Assembly: GCA_030598905.1 (NCBI GenBank)
Contig: JAUVPA010000117.1
Coordinates: forward strand, 1 to 5,916
Source of the DNA: Acidimicrobiia bacterium
GTDB taxonomy: Bacteria; Actinomycetota; Acidimicrobiia; Spongiisociales; UBA5794
Direction: 5' to 3'
Length of the DNA stretch: 5,916 nt
The translations under genes and the position numbers were made by a program. The notes beneath the pieces are model-generated. The model was not told where the DNA came from. It saw nothing but the letters and a program-made list of their open reading frames with translations, and made no database searches. Every line of letters starts with the position of its first letter. Positions within the stretch are counted from its first letter, which is position 1. Of this stretch, positions 1 through 5,409 are shown in pieces.

Positions 1-1
1 C

Positions 2-346
2 CTCTTCACACTAGATGACGACAACCCGAACAACTTCCTGTATGCCCTGCAGCACAATCCACGATGGGGCTACTCACCAGTAGGACCGTTCAACACGGGA
101 TCGAGTGGCAACTTCCAGATCCAAGCGTTTGCTCCTGTCTACATCCAGACGTTGGCCGGCAAGTGCAACGGAGCAAGCGGGTGCGGTTTCGAGTGGCAGG
201 CAGGACAAACGGCCCAGGGTTCCATCGGTGGCAATTTTGTCACGTCAACAATCGCCTTCCGGATCCCGGAGGAAGCGTTGCCAGACGAGGTGAATGAAAA
301 CGCCCCCGGCTCGAGCGAGGACTTTCAGTATTACCTGTTCCGCTAG
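2..346 (+). CDS. C-terminal fragment of a secreted or pilus-associated protein, possibly TadE/TadG-like
   Basis: An open frame enters from the left edge and stops at TAG (344-346), giving the last 114 residues of a protein whose start is outside the window. The frame is favoured over the overlapping ones because it is open over its whole length with good third-position G/C, and because it reads as a folded extracellular type of sequence: rich in Asn, Gly, Ser and aromatics, with the segment NPRWGYSPVGPF near residues 20-31. Two closely spaced cysteines (GKCNGASGCGF, about residues 57-67) could form a disulfide, which fits an exported protein. The end is acidic (PDEVNENAPGSSED). No membrane segment is visible in this part. 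The pattern of a hydrophobic FAPVYIQTL strand followed by paired Cys reminds me of actinobacterial TadE/TadG-like Flp-pilus proteins, but this is weak recall, not a motif match. It is convergent with the metal regulator and probably unrelated to iron uptake. Confidence 0.6.
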   Translation, partial: LFTLDDDNPNNFLYALQHNPRWGYSPVGPFNTGSSGNFQIQAFAPVYIQTLAGKCNGASGCGFEWQAGQTAQGSIGGNFVTSTIAFRIPEEALPDEVNENAPGSSEDFQYYLFR

Positions 347-402
347 CCACCGGCGCTGATCGCTACGGTCCGACGACGCCGGCGCCAGCCCGAAGGCGGT
401 CT

Positions 403-1059
403 TTAATCGACCGCTACGAAGAGCCGATCCGCGGCGAAAACCCCGACGCCAACGCGTGGGCCTTCGTTGACGCGTACCGTCAGGGCGCCGTGGGGGTCCT
501 TGCGCGTGAGCTCGACGGTGGCGTCGGGTCTCAAGCCGGAGTCATCGAGGAACCCCATCATGTCGGCATCTAACTCGAGTTCCTCGCTGATCCGCTCCAG
601 ACGGAGTTGCTCTCCGGTTTCCATGGCCGCCATGGGTTTCATCTTGGGTGGTTTATAGCCGGCGCCTGGGATGGGGTTGCCGTGAGGACAGGTCGTGGGA
701 TTCTCCATCACCGCCCACATTGCCGCCTCGACGTCGTCGGAGACCATCGTCTCCCAGACCTCCGCCTCGGCGTGCACCTTGGCCCAGGGCAGCTGCAATA
801 CCTCAGAAAGGAAGCGCTCGGCGAGACGGTGCCTCCGCACAACAACCTCTGCAAGATGCCGACCACTGGCCGTGAGCTGGATCGGCTCTATGGTGACGAG
901 CCCGTCGGCCTCCATCTTCTTCATCATTTCGGAGACGGAGGCGCGGCTGACGCCGAGCCAGTCGGCGATTCGGGCCTGAATAGGCTCGATTCCCTCTTCC
1001 TCGAGTTCCCAGACGGCCTCGGCGTACTCGCGGTACTTGACGCTGTACTCAACGGTCAT
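403..1059 (-). CDS. DtxR/MntR-family metal-dependent transcriptional repressor
   Basis: A 218-residue protein that aligns along its length with the DtxR/IdeR/MntR metalloregulators. An N-terminal winged helix-turn-helix spans about residues 5-65, with ARIADWLGVSRASVSEMMKKMEADGLV as the DNA-binding core. A dimerisation and metal-binding domain spans about 66-132 (LTASGR, RRHRLAERFL, WAKVHAEAEVWE, and the family signature CPHGNPIPG at 124-132). A FeoA/SH3-like domain follows at about 145-218. Putative metal ligands by alignment are Glu11 (Met10 in DtxR, Glu11 in MntR), His77, Glu81, His96, Glu100 (Cys102 in DtxR, Glu99 in MntR) and Glu103. The next position, His106 in DtxR and His103 in MntR, is Thr104 here. 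The site is therefore MntR-like but incomplete, and the metal (Fe2+ or Mn2+) cannot be assigned. ATG at 1059 is the only sensible start: an in-frame stop lies five codons upstream and no other start codon is near. No clear Shine-Dalgarno precedes it. It is divergent from the iron importer operon, its likely target. Confidence 0.93.
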   Translation of the reverse strand: MTVEYSVKYREYAEAVWELEEEGIEPIQARIADWLGVSRASVSEMMKKMEADGLVTIEPIQLTASGRHLAEVVVRRHRLAERFLSEVLQLPWAKVHAEAEVWETMVSDDVEAAMWAVMENPTTCPHGNPIPGAGYKPPKMKPMAAMETGEQLRLERISEELELDADMMGFLDDSGLRPDATVELTRKDPHGALTVRVNEGPRVGVGVFAADRLFVAVD

Positions 1060-1113
1060 GAGGAGTCGAGGTTACCGGCCGACCCGTCCCGGCCTCTTAC
1101 GCGATCGATGTTG

Positions 1114-1132
1114 TCAGGTCGTCCTAACAGAA
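1114..1132. promoter_or_regulatory. Candidate DtxR/IdeR-type operator (degenerate)
   Basis: This 19-bp stretch, TCAGGTCGTCCTAACAGAA, agrees with the DtxR/IdeR consensus TTAGGTTAGSCTAACCTAA at 13 of 19 positions by eye, with the AGGT and CCTAAC blocks intact. Its own dyad symmetry is weak. It lies immediately downstream of the minus-strand TTGACA (1135-1140), in the position of a -35/-10 spacer for the regulator gene, so binding there would fit autorepression. It is also about 80 bp upstream of the importer start. The assignment is inference from similarity and context. Confidence 0.35.
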
Positions 1133-1148
1133 TCTGTCAAGGATTTCT

Positions 1149-1164
1149 CACTACTGTCGTAGTG
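1149..1164. repeat. Perfect inverted repeat CACTAC-TGTC-GTAGTG, probable operator
   Basis: Two perfect 6-bp arms flank a 4-bp centre (16 bp in all). The repeat abuts the candidate extended -10 (TGG-TAATAC, 1163-1171) of the importer operon and sits where a bound protein would block or position RNA polymerase. The hairpin would be short, so a DNA operator is more likely than an RNA structure. The half-site ACTAC/GTAGT resembles operators of the BlaI/MecI/CopY repressor family (ACTACA..TGTAGT type) more than the DtxR box, yet no such regulator is encoded in this window. It could also be the actual site of the neighbouring MntR-like protein. The symmetry is directly seen; the function is inferred. 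Confidence 0.5.
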
Positions 1165-1179
1165 GTAATACCTTGGCCA

Positions 1180-1208
1180 CAACCTGAAGAGGCAGCAACC
1201 TGAAGAGG
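1180..1208 (+). repeat. 13-bp tandem direct repeat duplicating the ribosome-binding region
   Basis: The 13-mer CAACCTGAAGAGG occurs at 1180-1192 and again, identically, at 1196-1208, with a period of 16 bp. Each copy ends in a purine-rich, Shine-Dalgarno-like GAAGAGG. The second copy continues into AGGAG (1206-1210), four bases before the ATG at 1215, and is therefore the working ribosome-binding site of the substrate-binding protein gene. The first copy would be a stand-by ribosome site, a relic of a local duplication, or a repeated binding site in the leader. Confidence 0.8.
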
Positions 1209-1214
1209 AGAGTC

Positions 1215-2225
1215 ATGAAGCGGGTGGCGCTGGCCGTGGTTGTGCTGACACTCGTTGCCGCGGCGTGCGGTAACGACGACGGCGCGGGTTCGATCGAAGG
1301 GTCGAAGATCACGGTCTACTCCGGTCGAAGCGAGGACCTGGTTGGTCCCCTCATCGAGCAGTTCGAACACGATTCCGGTGTGAATGTCGCCGTGCGCTAC
1401 GCCGGTTCTACCGAGTTGGCGGCAACGATTCTCGAAGAAGGCAGCGGGTCCCCCGCCGATGTCTTCTTCGCCCAAGATCCGGCGTCACTCGGGGCCGTTG
1501 CCCTCGCCGACTTGCTGACCGAGCTTCCTCCGGAGCTTCTAGAAGTCGTCCCCGCACAGTTCTCCGACAGCAACGGTCGATGGGTGGGAACGTCGGGCCG
1601 TTCGCGGGTTGTGGCCTATGACGCAACCAGAGTGTCGGCGGCGGATCTCCCGACGACCGAGGATGGTTTCACAGATTCCGTTTGGAAGGGACGGGTCGGC
1701 ATCGCACCGACGAACGGCTCGTTCCTGTCCTTCGTCGCCGCCAAGATCCTTCTCGACGGTGAGCAGGCGACGCTCGACTGGCTGAAGGGGATGAAAGCCA
1801 ATGCCTCACCGACGTTCCCGAAGAACTCCGCCATCGTGGCCGCGGTCGACGAGGGCCAGGTCGAGACCGGCCTGGTCAATCACTACTACTTGTTCCGACG
1901 CAAGGCCGAATTGAGCGATGTCGTCGCCGAGAACCACTTCTTCGAGGTGGCAACGGCGGGATCACTCGTCATGCCCGCCGGCGCCGGAATCCTCGCCAGC
2001 TCATCCCAGCAGGCCGCAGCTCGAGCCTTCATCGAATTCCTCCTCAGCGAAGCATCCCAGGAATACTTTGCCTCGGAGACATTCGAGTACCCCCTGCGGC
2101 CGGGTGTTTCTCCGTACGAGGGTTTACCTGCGATCGATTCGCTGGCGGTGCCGATTCTCAACCTCTCCGAACTCGCAACCGTGCTCGACCGGGCGACCGA
2201 TCTCGTGACGGAGGCCGGCCTGTAG
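1215..2225 (+). CDS. fbpA: Ferric-iron ABC transporter substrate-binding lipoprotein (FbpA/FutA-like)
   Basis: A 336-residue extracytoplasmic iron-binding protein. Residues 1-18 form a lipoprotein signal (MKR, a hydrophobic stretch, then lipobox VAAAC with Cys18 as the lipidated residue), so the mature protein is anchored to the outer face of the membrane. The mature part follows the Haemophilus/Neisseria FbpA pattern closely: ITVYSGRSEDLV at 32-43, PADVFFAQD at 80-88, SGRSRVVAYD at 127-136, WKGRVG near 157-162, KNSAIVAAVDEGQVETGLVNHYY at 203-225, EYPLRPGV near the end, and a terminal TEAGL. The Tyr224-Tyr225 pair matches the two tyrosines that bind Fe3+ in FbpA. The FbpA His9 and Glu57 ligands are replaced by Ser39 and Gln87, so iron may be held by the tyrosines with an anion or other ligands, as in some FbpA subclasses. 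ATG 1215 has a strong AGGAG four bases upstream. Its stop overlaps the permease start by one base. It is probably repressed by the divergent metalloregulator. Confidence 0.95.
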   Translation: MKRVALAVVVLTLVAAACGNDDGAGSIEGSKITVYSGRSEDLVGPLIEQFEHDSGVNVAVRYAGSTELAATILEEGSGSPADVFFAQDPASLGAVALADLLTELPPELLEVVPAQFSDSNGRWVGTSGRSRVVAYDATRVSAADLPTTEDGFTDSVWKGRVGIAPTNGSFLSFVAAKILLDGEQATLDWLKGMKANASPTFPKNSAIVAAVDEGQVETGLVNHYYLFRRKAELSDVVAENHFFEVATAGSLVMPAGAGILASSSQQAAARAFIEFLLSEASQEYFASETFEYPLRPGVSPYEGLPAIDSLAVPILNLSELATVLDRATDLVTEAGL

Positions 2226-3859
2226 TGACGGTCCAGGCACCGATCGAGGGTCACAACGACCCGCTCGGTGCCGAAGAGATGGCGACGACCGCACGGCGCC
2301 CGCGCGCTCGGCGGCCGCCCTGGTGGTTGTGGGCCGCCCCTGTTCTCATCCTGATCCCCGTCCTGGTGCCCGTCGCCGCACTCTTCCTGCGAGTACTCGG
2401 CGCGACGGAATCGGCGTGGGCGACTCTCTTTTCGATACGCACCGCGGAGTTGCTCGTCCGGTCCTCGCTCCTCGTGGTTTTGGTCACGACAACTTCGCTC
2501 ATCGTCGGCGTCGCCGCCTCGTGGATCCTGGTGCGGTCGAATCTGCGCTGGAAGAGCGTGTGGGGTGTATTGGTGGCAATGCCCCTCGTGATCCCGTCGT
2601 ACGTGATCGCGCTGTCGTACCTCGCCGCCTCCGGCCCGAGAGGCCTGATCGCCGATCTCACAGGAGTCGGTCTCCCGGTGGCCTCTGGCCTCGGTGGGGC
2701 GTGGGTCGCGCTGACCCTTTCGACATATCCCTATGTGTTCTTGATCACCGCCGCCGCCCTGCGTCGTATCGATCCCTCGCTCGAGGAAGCCGCCGCCGGG
2801 CTGGGCGCCCACACCTGGCGTGCCTTTCGCACGGTGGCTCTCCCCCAGCTGCGACCGTCCATGGGAGCGGCAGCCCTGCTCGTCGGGCTCTACACGCTTT
2901 CCGACTTCGGCGCTGTGTCGCTCATGCGCTTCGATGCATTCACACGCGTGATTTACGCCCAGTACTCCGGTCGGCTCGACCGGACGCCGGCCGCTGTGTT
3001 GTCGGTTGTCCTCATCCTGATTGCCCTCGCCTTGATCTTCGGCGAGGAGCGCACTCGAGGGAGATCGGCTTACTACACGCAACGTCCATCCCGGCCTCTA
3101 CAACCGCGCACCCTTCGCCCGGGCGCTCGCGCAGGGGCAATCACCTTTCTCGGAGTCATCGTGATCCTCGGTGTTGTGGTTCCCGTCTCCGTGCTGGTCG
3201 CATGGGTCGTTCGCGGCGCCAGCTTGGGCATGGCGGTCTCCGTTGACTGGGGAGCCGTCGGTGGATCCCTTGTAGCGTCGGCACTTGCGGCGGTCGTCGC
3301 ATCTGCTGCTGCGATCCCCATCGCAGTACTTGCCGTGCGGTACACCAATCGGGCAACACGCTGGCTCGAGCGGAGTGTCTACGTCACCTTCTCGCTGCCC
3401 CATATCACCGTCGCGCTCGCCGTGGTCTTCTTCTCGGTCAACTTCCTCGAACCGCTGTACCAGTCGCTGGCGTTGCTCGTAGTCGTGTACGCGGCGATAT
3501 TCCTCGCCCAGGCAACCGGATCGGCGCGTGCCGCCCTTCTCCAGGTGAACCCAAACTTGGAGGAGGCCGCTCGGAGCCTCGGCAAGGGCCCCCTCGCGGC
3601 ACTGCGCGATGTGACGGTGCCGCTGATCTGGAAGGGTCTGTTGGCAGGGGGAGCTCTCGTCTTCCTGACCACGATGAAGGAACTCCCCGTCACGCTGATC
3701 CTGCGGCCGACCGGTTTCTCGACGCTCGCCGTGCGCGTGTGGTCGGCAGCCGATGAGCTGTTCTACGCTCGTGCTGCAGCATCGGCGCTCGTGTTGCTGT
3801 TGGTGGCTGCGGTGCCGATGTATTTTCTCGTGATCCGCAATAGGGAATACGTGTCATGA
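2225..3859 (+). CDS. fbpB: Ferric-iron ABC transporter permease, fused two-domain (FbpB-type)
   Basis: A 544-residue inner-membrane permease made of two homologous halves, so one chain provides both translocation domains. About 12 hydrophobic segments are visible, six in each half: roughly residues 34-56, 76-104, 111-133, 152-180, 210-230 and 256-273, then 303-328, 343-372, 384-404, 411-431, 468-490 and 512-536. A basic, Pro/Arg-rich cytoplasmic linker joins the halves at about 274-300. Each half has an EAA loop that docks on the ATPase: EAAAGLGAHTWRAFRTVALP at 188-207 and EAARSLGKGPLAALRDVTVP at 447-466. This double-EAA architecture is typical of the FbpB/SfuB/AfuB family. The start is taken as GTG 2225, whose first base is the last base of the upstream stop codon, with GGAGG about 10 nt before it; this indicates translational coupling. 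ATG 2279 (residue 19) is a possible alternative, since the first 30 residues are hydrophilic. Confidence 0.95.
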   Translation: MTVQAPIEGHNDPLGAEEMATTARRPRARRPPWWLWAAPVLILIPVLVPVAALFLRVLGATESAWATLFSIRTAELLVRSSLLVVLVTTTSLIVGVAASWILVRSNLRWKSVWGVLVAMPLVIPSYVIALSYLAASGPRGLIADLTGVGLPVASGLGGAWVALTLSTYPYVFLITAAALRRIDPSLEEAAAGLGAHTWRAFRTVALPQLRPSMGAAALLVGLYTLSDFGAVSLMRFDAFTRVIYAQYSGRLDRTPAAVLSVVLILIALALIFGEERTRGRSAYYTQRPSRPLQPRTLRPGARAGAITFLGVIVILGVVVPVSVLVAWVVRGASLGMAVSVDWGAVGGSLVASALAAVVASAAAIPIAVLAVRYTNRATRWLERSVYVTFSLPHITVALAVVFFSVNFLEPLYQSLALLVVVYAAIFLAQATGSARAALLQVNPNLEEAARSLGKGPLAALRDVTVPLIWKGLLAGGALVFLTTMKELPVTLILRPTGFSTLAVRVWSAADELFYARAAASALVLLLVAAVPMYFLVIRNREYVS

Positions 3860-4866
3860 CGGCCATCCACTGCCACAACGTCAGCCGAGCCTTCGACGAC
3901 GTCGTGGCGCTGCGCGACTTCGACTTGGAAGTGCCGGTCGGCACGATTGTGAGCCTCGTCGGCCCGTCCGGCTCGGGCAAGACAACCGCATTACGCGTCA
4001 TCGCCGGGTTCGACATGCCGGACGCTGGGACGGTGGTCATCGGAGACCGAACGGTCGTGGGACCGGGGGTCAACATCGCCCCGGAGCAGCGACGGGTTGG
4101 CATGGTCTTTCAGGATTACGCACTCTTCCCACACATGACCGTTACCGGGAACGTCGGATACGGTGTCGACAACGGACAACGGGCCGAACGCGTTCGAGAG
4201 GTCCTCGACCTGGTGGGGCTCGCCGAGATGGCCGACCGAATGCCTCATGAGCTGTCCGGCGGTGAACAGCAGCGAGTGGCCCTTGCCAGAGCGCTCGCAC
4301 CCGAACCACACGTCGTGCTGCTCGACGAGCCCTTCTCCAATCTGGACGCCCCGCAGCGAGAGAAGATGCGACGCGATGTCCGGATCATTCTCAAGAACGC
4401 CGGGGCGACCGCGGTCTTTGTGACACACGACCAGTCAGAGGCCCTGGTCGTCGGTGACATCGTCGCCGTCATGCGCGAGGGTCGAGTCGTCCAGACGGGT
4501 CCACCTCATGTCGTTTATGCGGCGCCCTCCAGCCCGTGGGTCGCCTCGTTCCTCGGAGACAGCGTCCTTATCGAGGGTGTTGCTTCTACCGGCCAGGTCG
4601 AGACGTTTCTTGGCGTGTTCCCCCATCGCGGACGGGAGGAAGGGCCCGTGGATGTCATGATCCGGCCGGAGTGGATCCACCCCTATCCCGATGACGGCGG
4701 AGACGCCTTCGTAGTGGATCGCGAGTTCTACGGTCACGACCAGATGCTGCTCATCGAGTTGCCCGGTGGCCAACGAGTGCAGTCACGTATCGGCCCCCGC
4801 CCCCTGCTCGACCCAGGCGACCGGGTGAACCTCGGCGTCGATGAGTTTGTGGTGTTCGGGAAGTAG
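3856..4866 (+). CDS. fbpC: Ferric-iron ABC transporter ATP-binding protein (FbpC-type)
   Basis: A 336-residue ATPase that powers the importer from the cytoplasmic face. All nucleotide-binding elements are intact: Walker A GPSGSGKTT (36-44), Q-loop Gln86 in VFQDYALFPHMTV, signature LSGGEQQR (133-140), Walker B VVLLDEP (153-159, with catalytic Glu158), D-loop SNLD (161-164) and H-loop His191 in VTHDQSEA. A C-terminal regulatory region of about 100 residues (240-336) has the beta-rich look of the TOBE domain found in FbpC/PotA/MalK-type ATPases. The length is typical of the family. ATG 3856 overlaps the permease stop in an ATGA junction, and AGGGA (3842-3846) lies 9 nt upstream as the ribosome-binding site. 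The sequence alone resembles other CUT1-like ATPases (polyamine, sulfate, thiamine); the iron assignment comes from the binding protein and permease in the same operon. Confidence 0.96.
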   Translation: MTAIHCHNVSRAFDDVVALRDFDLEVPVGTIVSLVGPSGSGKTTALRVIAGFDMPDAGTVVIGDRTVVGPGVNIAPEQRRVGMVFQDYALFPHMTVTGNVGYGVDNGQRAERVREVLDLVGLAEMADRMPHELSGGEQQRVALARALAPEPHVVLLDEPFSNLDAPQREKMRRDVRIILKNAGATAVFVTHDQSEALVVGDIVAVMREGRVVQTGPPHVVYAAPSSPWVASFLGDSVLIEGVASTGQVETFLGVFPHRGREEGPVDVMIRPEWIHPYPDDGGDAFVVDREFYGHDQMLLIELPGGQRVQSRIGPRPLLDPGDRVNLGVDEFVVFGK

Positions 4867-4885
4867 GCGTGAGCCTCCGGCGCAA

Positions 4886-4910
4886 TAGTCGGATATCGGA
4901 CATCCGACTA
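4886..4910. terminator. Perfect 25-bp hairpin after the iron importer operon (terminator or operator)
   Basis: Two perfect 9-bp arms, TAGTCGGAT and ATCCGACTA, flank a 7-nt loop, beginning 19 bp after the importer's last stop codon. There is no U-run after it, so it would be an atypical, actinobacterial-style intrinsic terminator, an mRNA 3'-end stabiliser, or a DNA operator for the next gene, which starts at 4929. Within it TCGGA-CA-TCCGA (4896-4907) forms a second, tighter dyad, which favours a protein-binding site. The structure is directly visible; its role is inferred. Confidence 0.5.
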
Positions 4911-4928
4911 CCGAGTAGGTTTGTCACA

Positions 4929-5402
4929 ATGGCCACCGCGATCCGGACCAACGACCGCAGCATCATCACCCGGCAGCGTCGGTGGGCGGTAGTCACCCTG
5001 GGCGCCACACTCATGGTCGTCGTCGGCATAACGATGCTGCCGTGGTTCAACAAGCAGCTGGGGCACCGCAGCGGAGGCGGACGAACCTTCTTCCAGAACT
5101 ACGCCCTCGGCGCTGACGACGTGATCCTCTACTTCGCCGTCATCGTGGCCTACGTCGGCGTCGCCACGATCGCCTTCATCGGGCCGAGTCGGATCGGCTC
5201 GTGGATCGGCATCGCCGTGGCGGCCTTCACACTCGCAGACGCGAGCTGGAAGATGAGCGCGTGGCTCCAGATCGACACGGAATTCACTCTCAGCCCCGGA
5301 GTGGGGTTCTTCTCAGTCATGGCCGGCGCCGGCGTCATGCTCGTCGCCAGCGTCATGGTCCTCGCCAACAGCTACGCCGCTGCGCCGTTGGCAGACGACT
5401 GA
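4929..5402 (+). CDS. Small four-helix membrane protein of unknown function
   Basis: A 157-residue protein that I do not recognise. A basic N-terminus (residues 1-18, with Arg6, Arg10, Arg15, Arg17 and Arg18) precedes four likely membrane helices at about 19-37, 64-84, 89-106 and 124-147. There is a polar, Gly-rich extracytoplasmic loop (about 38-60, with LPWF then GHRSGGGR) and a short acidic end (PLADD). Trp and Gly placement (LPWF, GSWIG, ASWKMSAW, SPGVGFFSVMAGAG) resembles small uncharacterised actinobacterial membrane proteins. No catalytic motif is visible. The frame is open back to GTG 4869, two bases after the importer stop, which would add 20 residues. I prefer ATG 4929 because the extension covers the perfect hairpin and uses codons unlike the rest (AGT, ATA, CTA, AGG, TTT). 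GTG 4869 does have GGA seven bases upstream, so coupling to the importer operon is not excluded. A role in iron uptake is unproven. Confidence 0.75.
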   Translation: MATAIRTNDRSIITRQRRWAVVTLGATLMVVVGITMLPWFNKQLGHRSGGGRTFFQNYALGADDVILYFAVIVAYVGVATIAFIGPSRIGSWIGIAVAAFTLADASWKMSAWLQIDTEFTLSPGVGFFSVMAGAGVMLVASVMVLANSYAAAPLADD

Positions 5403-5409
5403 AGCGCGC

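Larger units (their letters stand above)
1060..1214. promoter_or_regulatory. Divergent control region between the metal regulator and the iron importer operon
   Basis: This 155-bp gap holds the promoters of both divergent transcription units. On the minus strand there is a perfect TTGACA (1140 down to 1135), suitable as a -35 for the regulator, but the hexamer 17-18 bp further on (CTGACA or TGACAA) is a poor -10. A TAACCT hexamer on the minus strand sits 9 nt before the regulator ATG and could drive a near-leaderless transcript, which would fit the absence of a Shine-Dalgarno. On the plus strand the best candidate is an extended -10 of the form TGG-TAATAC (1163-1171) with no good -35, as expected for an activated or tightly regulated promoter. 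A DtxR-like box, an inverted repeat and a tandem repeat inside this region are listed separately. Exact promoters are inference. Confidence 0.6.

Noticed and set aside
347..402. Possible bidirectional terminator between the convergent left-hand gene and the regulator
   Set aside because: Only very short stems are visible (GCC-CGAA-GGC at 388-397, reading as a UUCG loop on the other strand, and CGCC/GGCG at 383-398), with no T-tract. That is too weak to call.
1164..1172. GGTA-A-TACC mini-palindrome over the candidate -10
   Set aside because: Four-bp arms are easily found by chance and it overlaps the -10 hexamer itself. It is noted only as a possible extension of the neighbouring operator.
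607..1203. A 198-codon plus-strand frame over the regulator and the intergenic region
   Set aside because: It is opposite the well-supported DtxR-family gene, has a low-complexity Leu/His/Arg-rich product and would run through the divergent promoter region.
1886..3082. A 398-codon open frame on the minus strand across the binding-protein and permease genes
   Set aside because: It is antisense to two convincing overlapping genes. Its product is rich in Arg, Gly, Asp and His without hydrophobic core or motifs, as expected from the complement of high-GC coding sequence.
2323..3246. A 307-codon plus-strand frame within the permease gene
   Set aside because: It is an alternative frame inside a clear permease gene, and its Arg/Ser/Pro/His-rich product has no recognisable domain.
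4869..4928. Upstream GTG start adding 20 residues to the four-helix membrane protein
   Set aside because: It was considered because GGA lies seven bases upstream and it nearly abuts the importer stop. It is disfavoured by the embedded perfect hairpin and by codon use unlike the rest of the gene.
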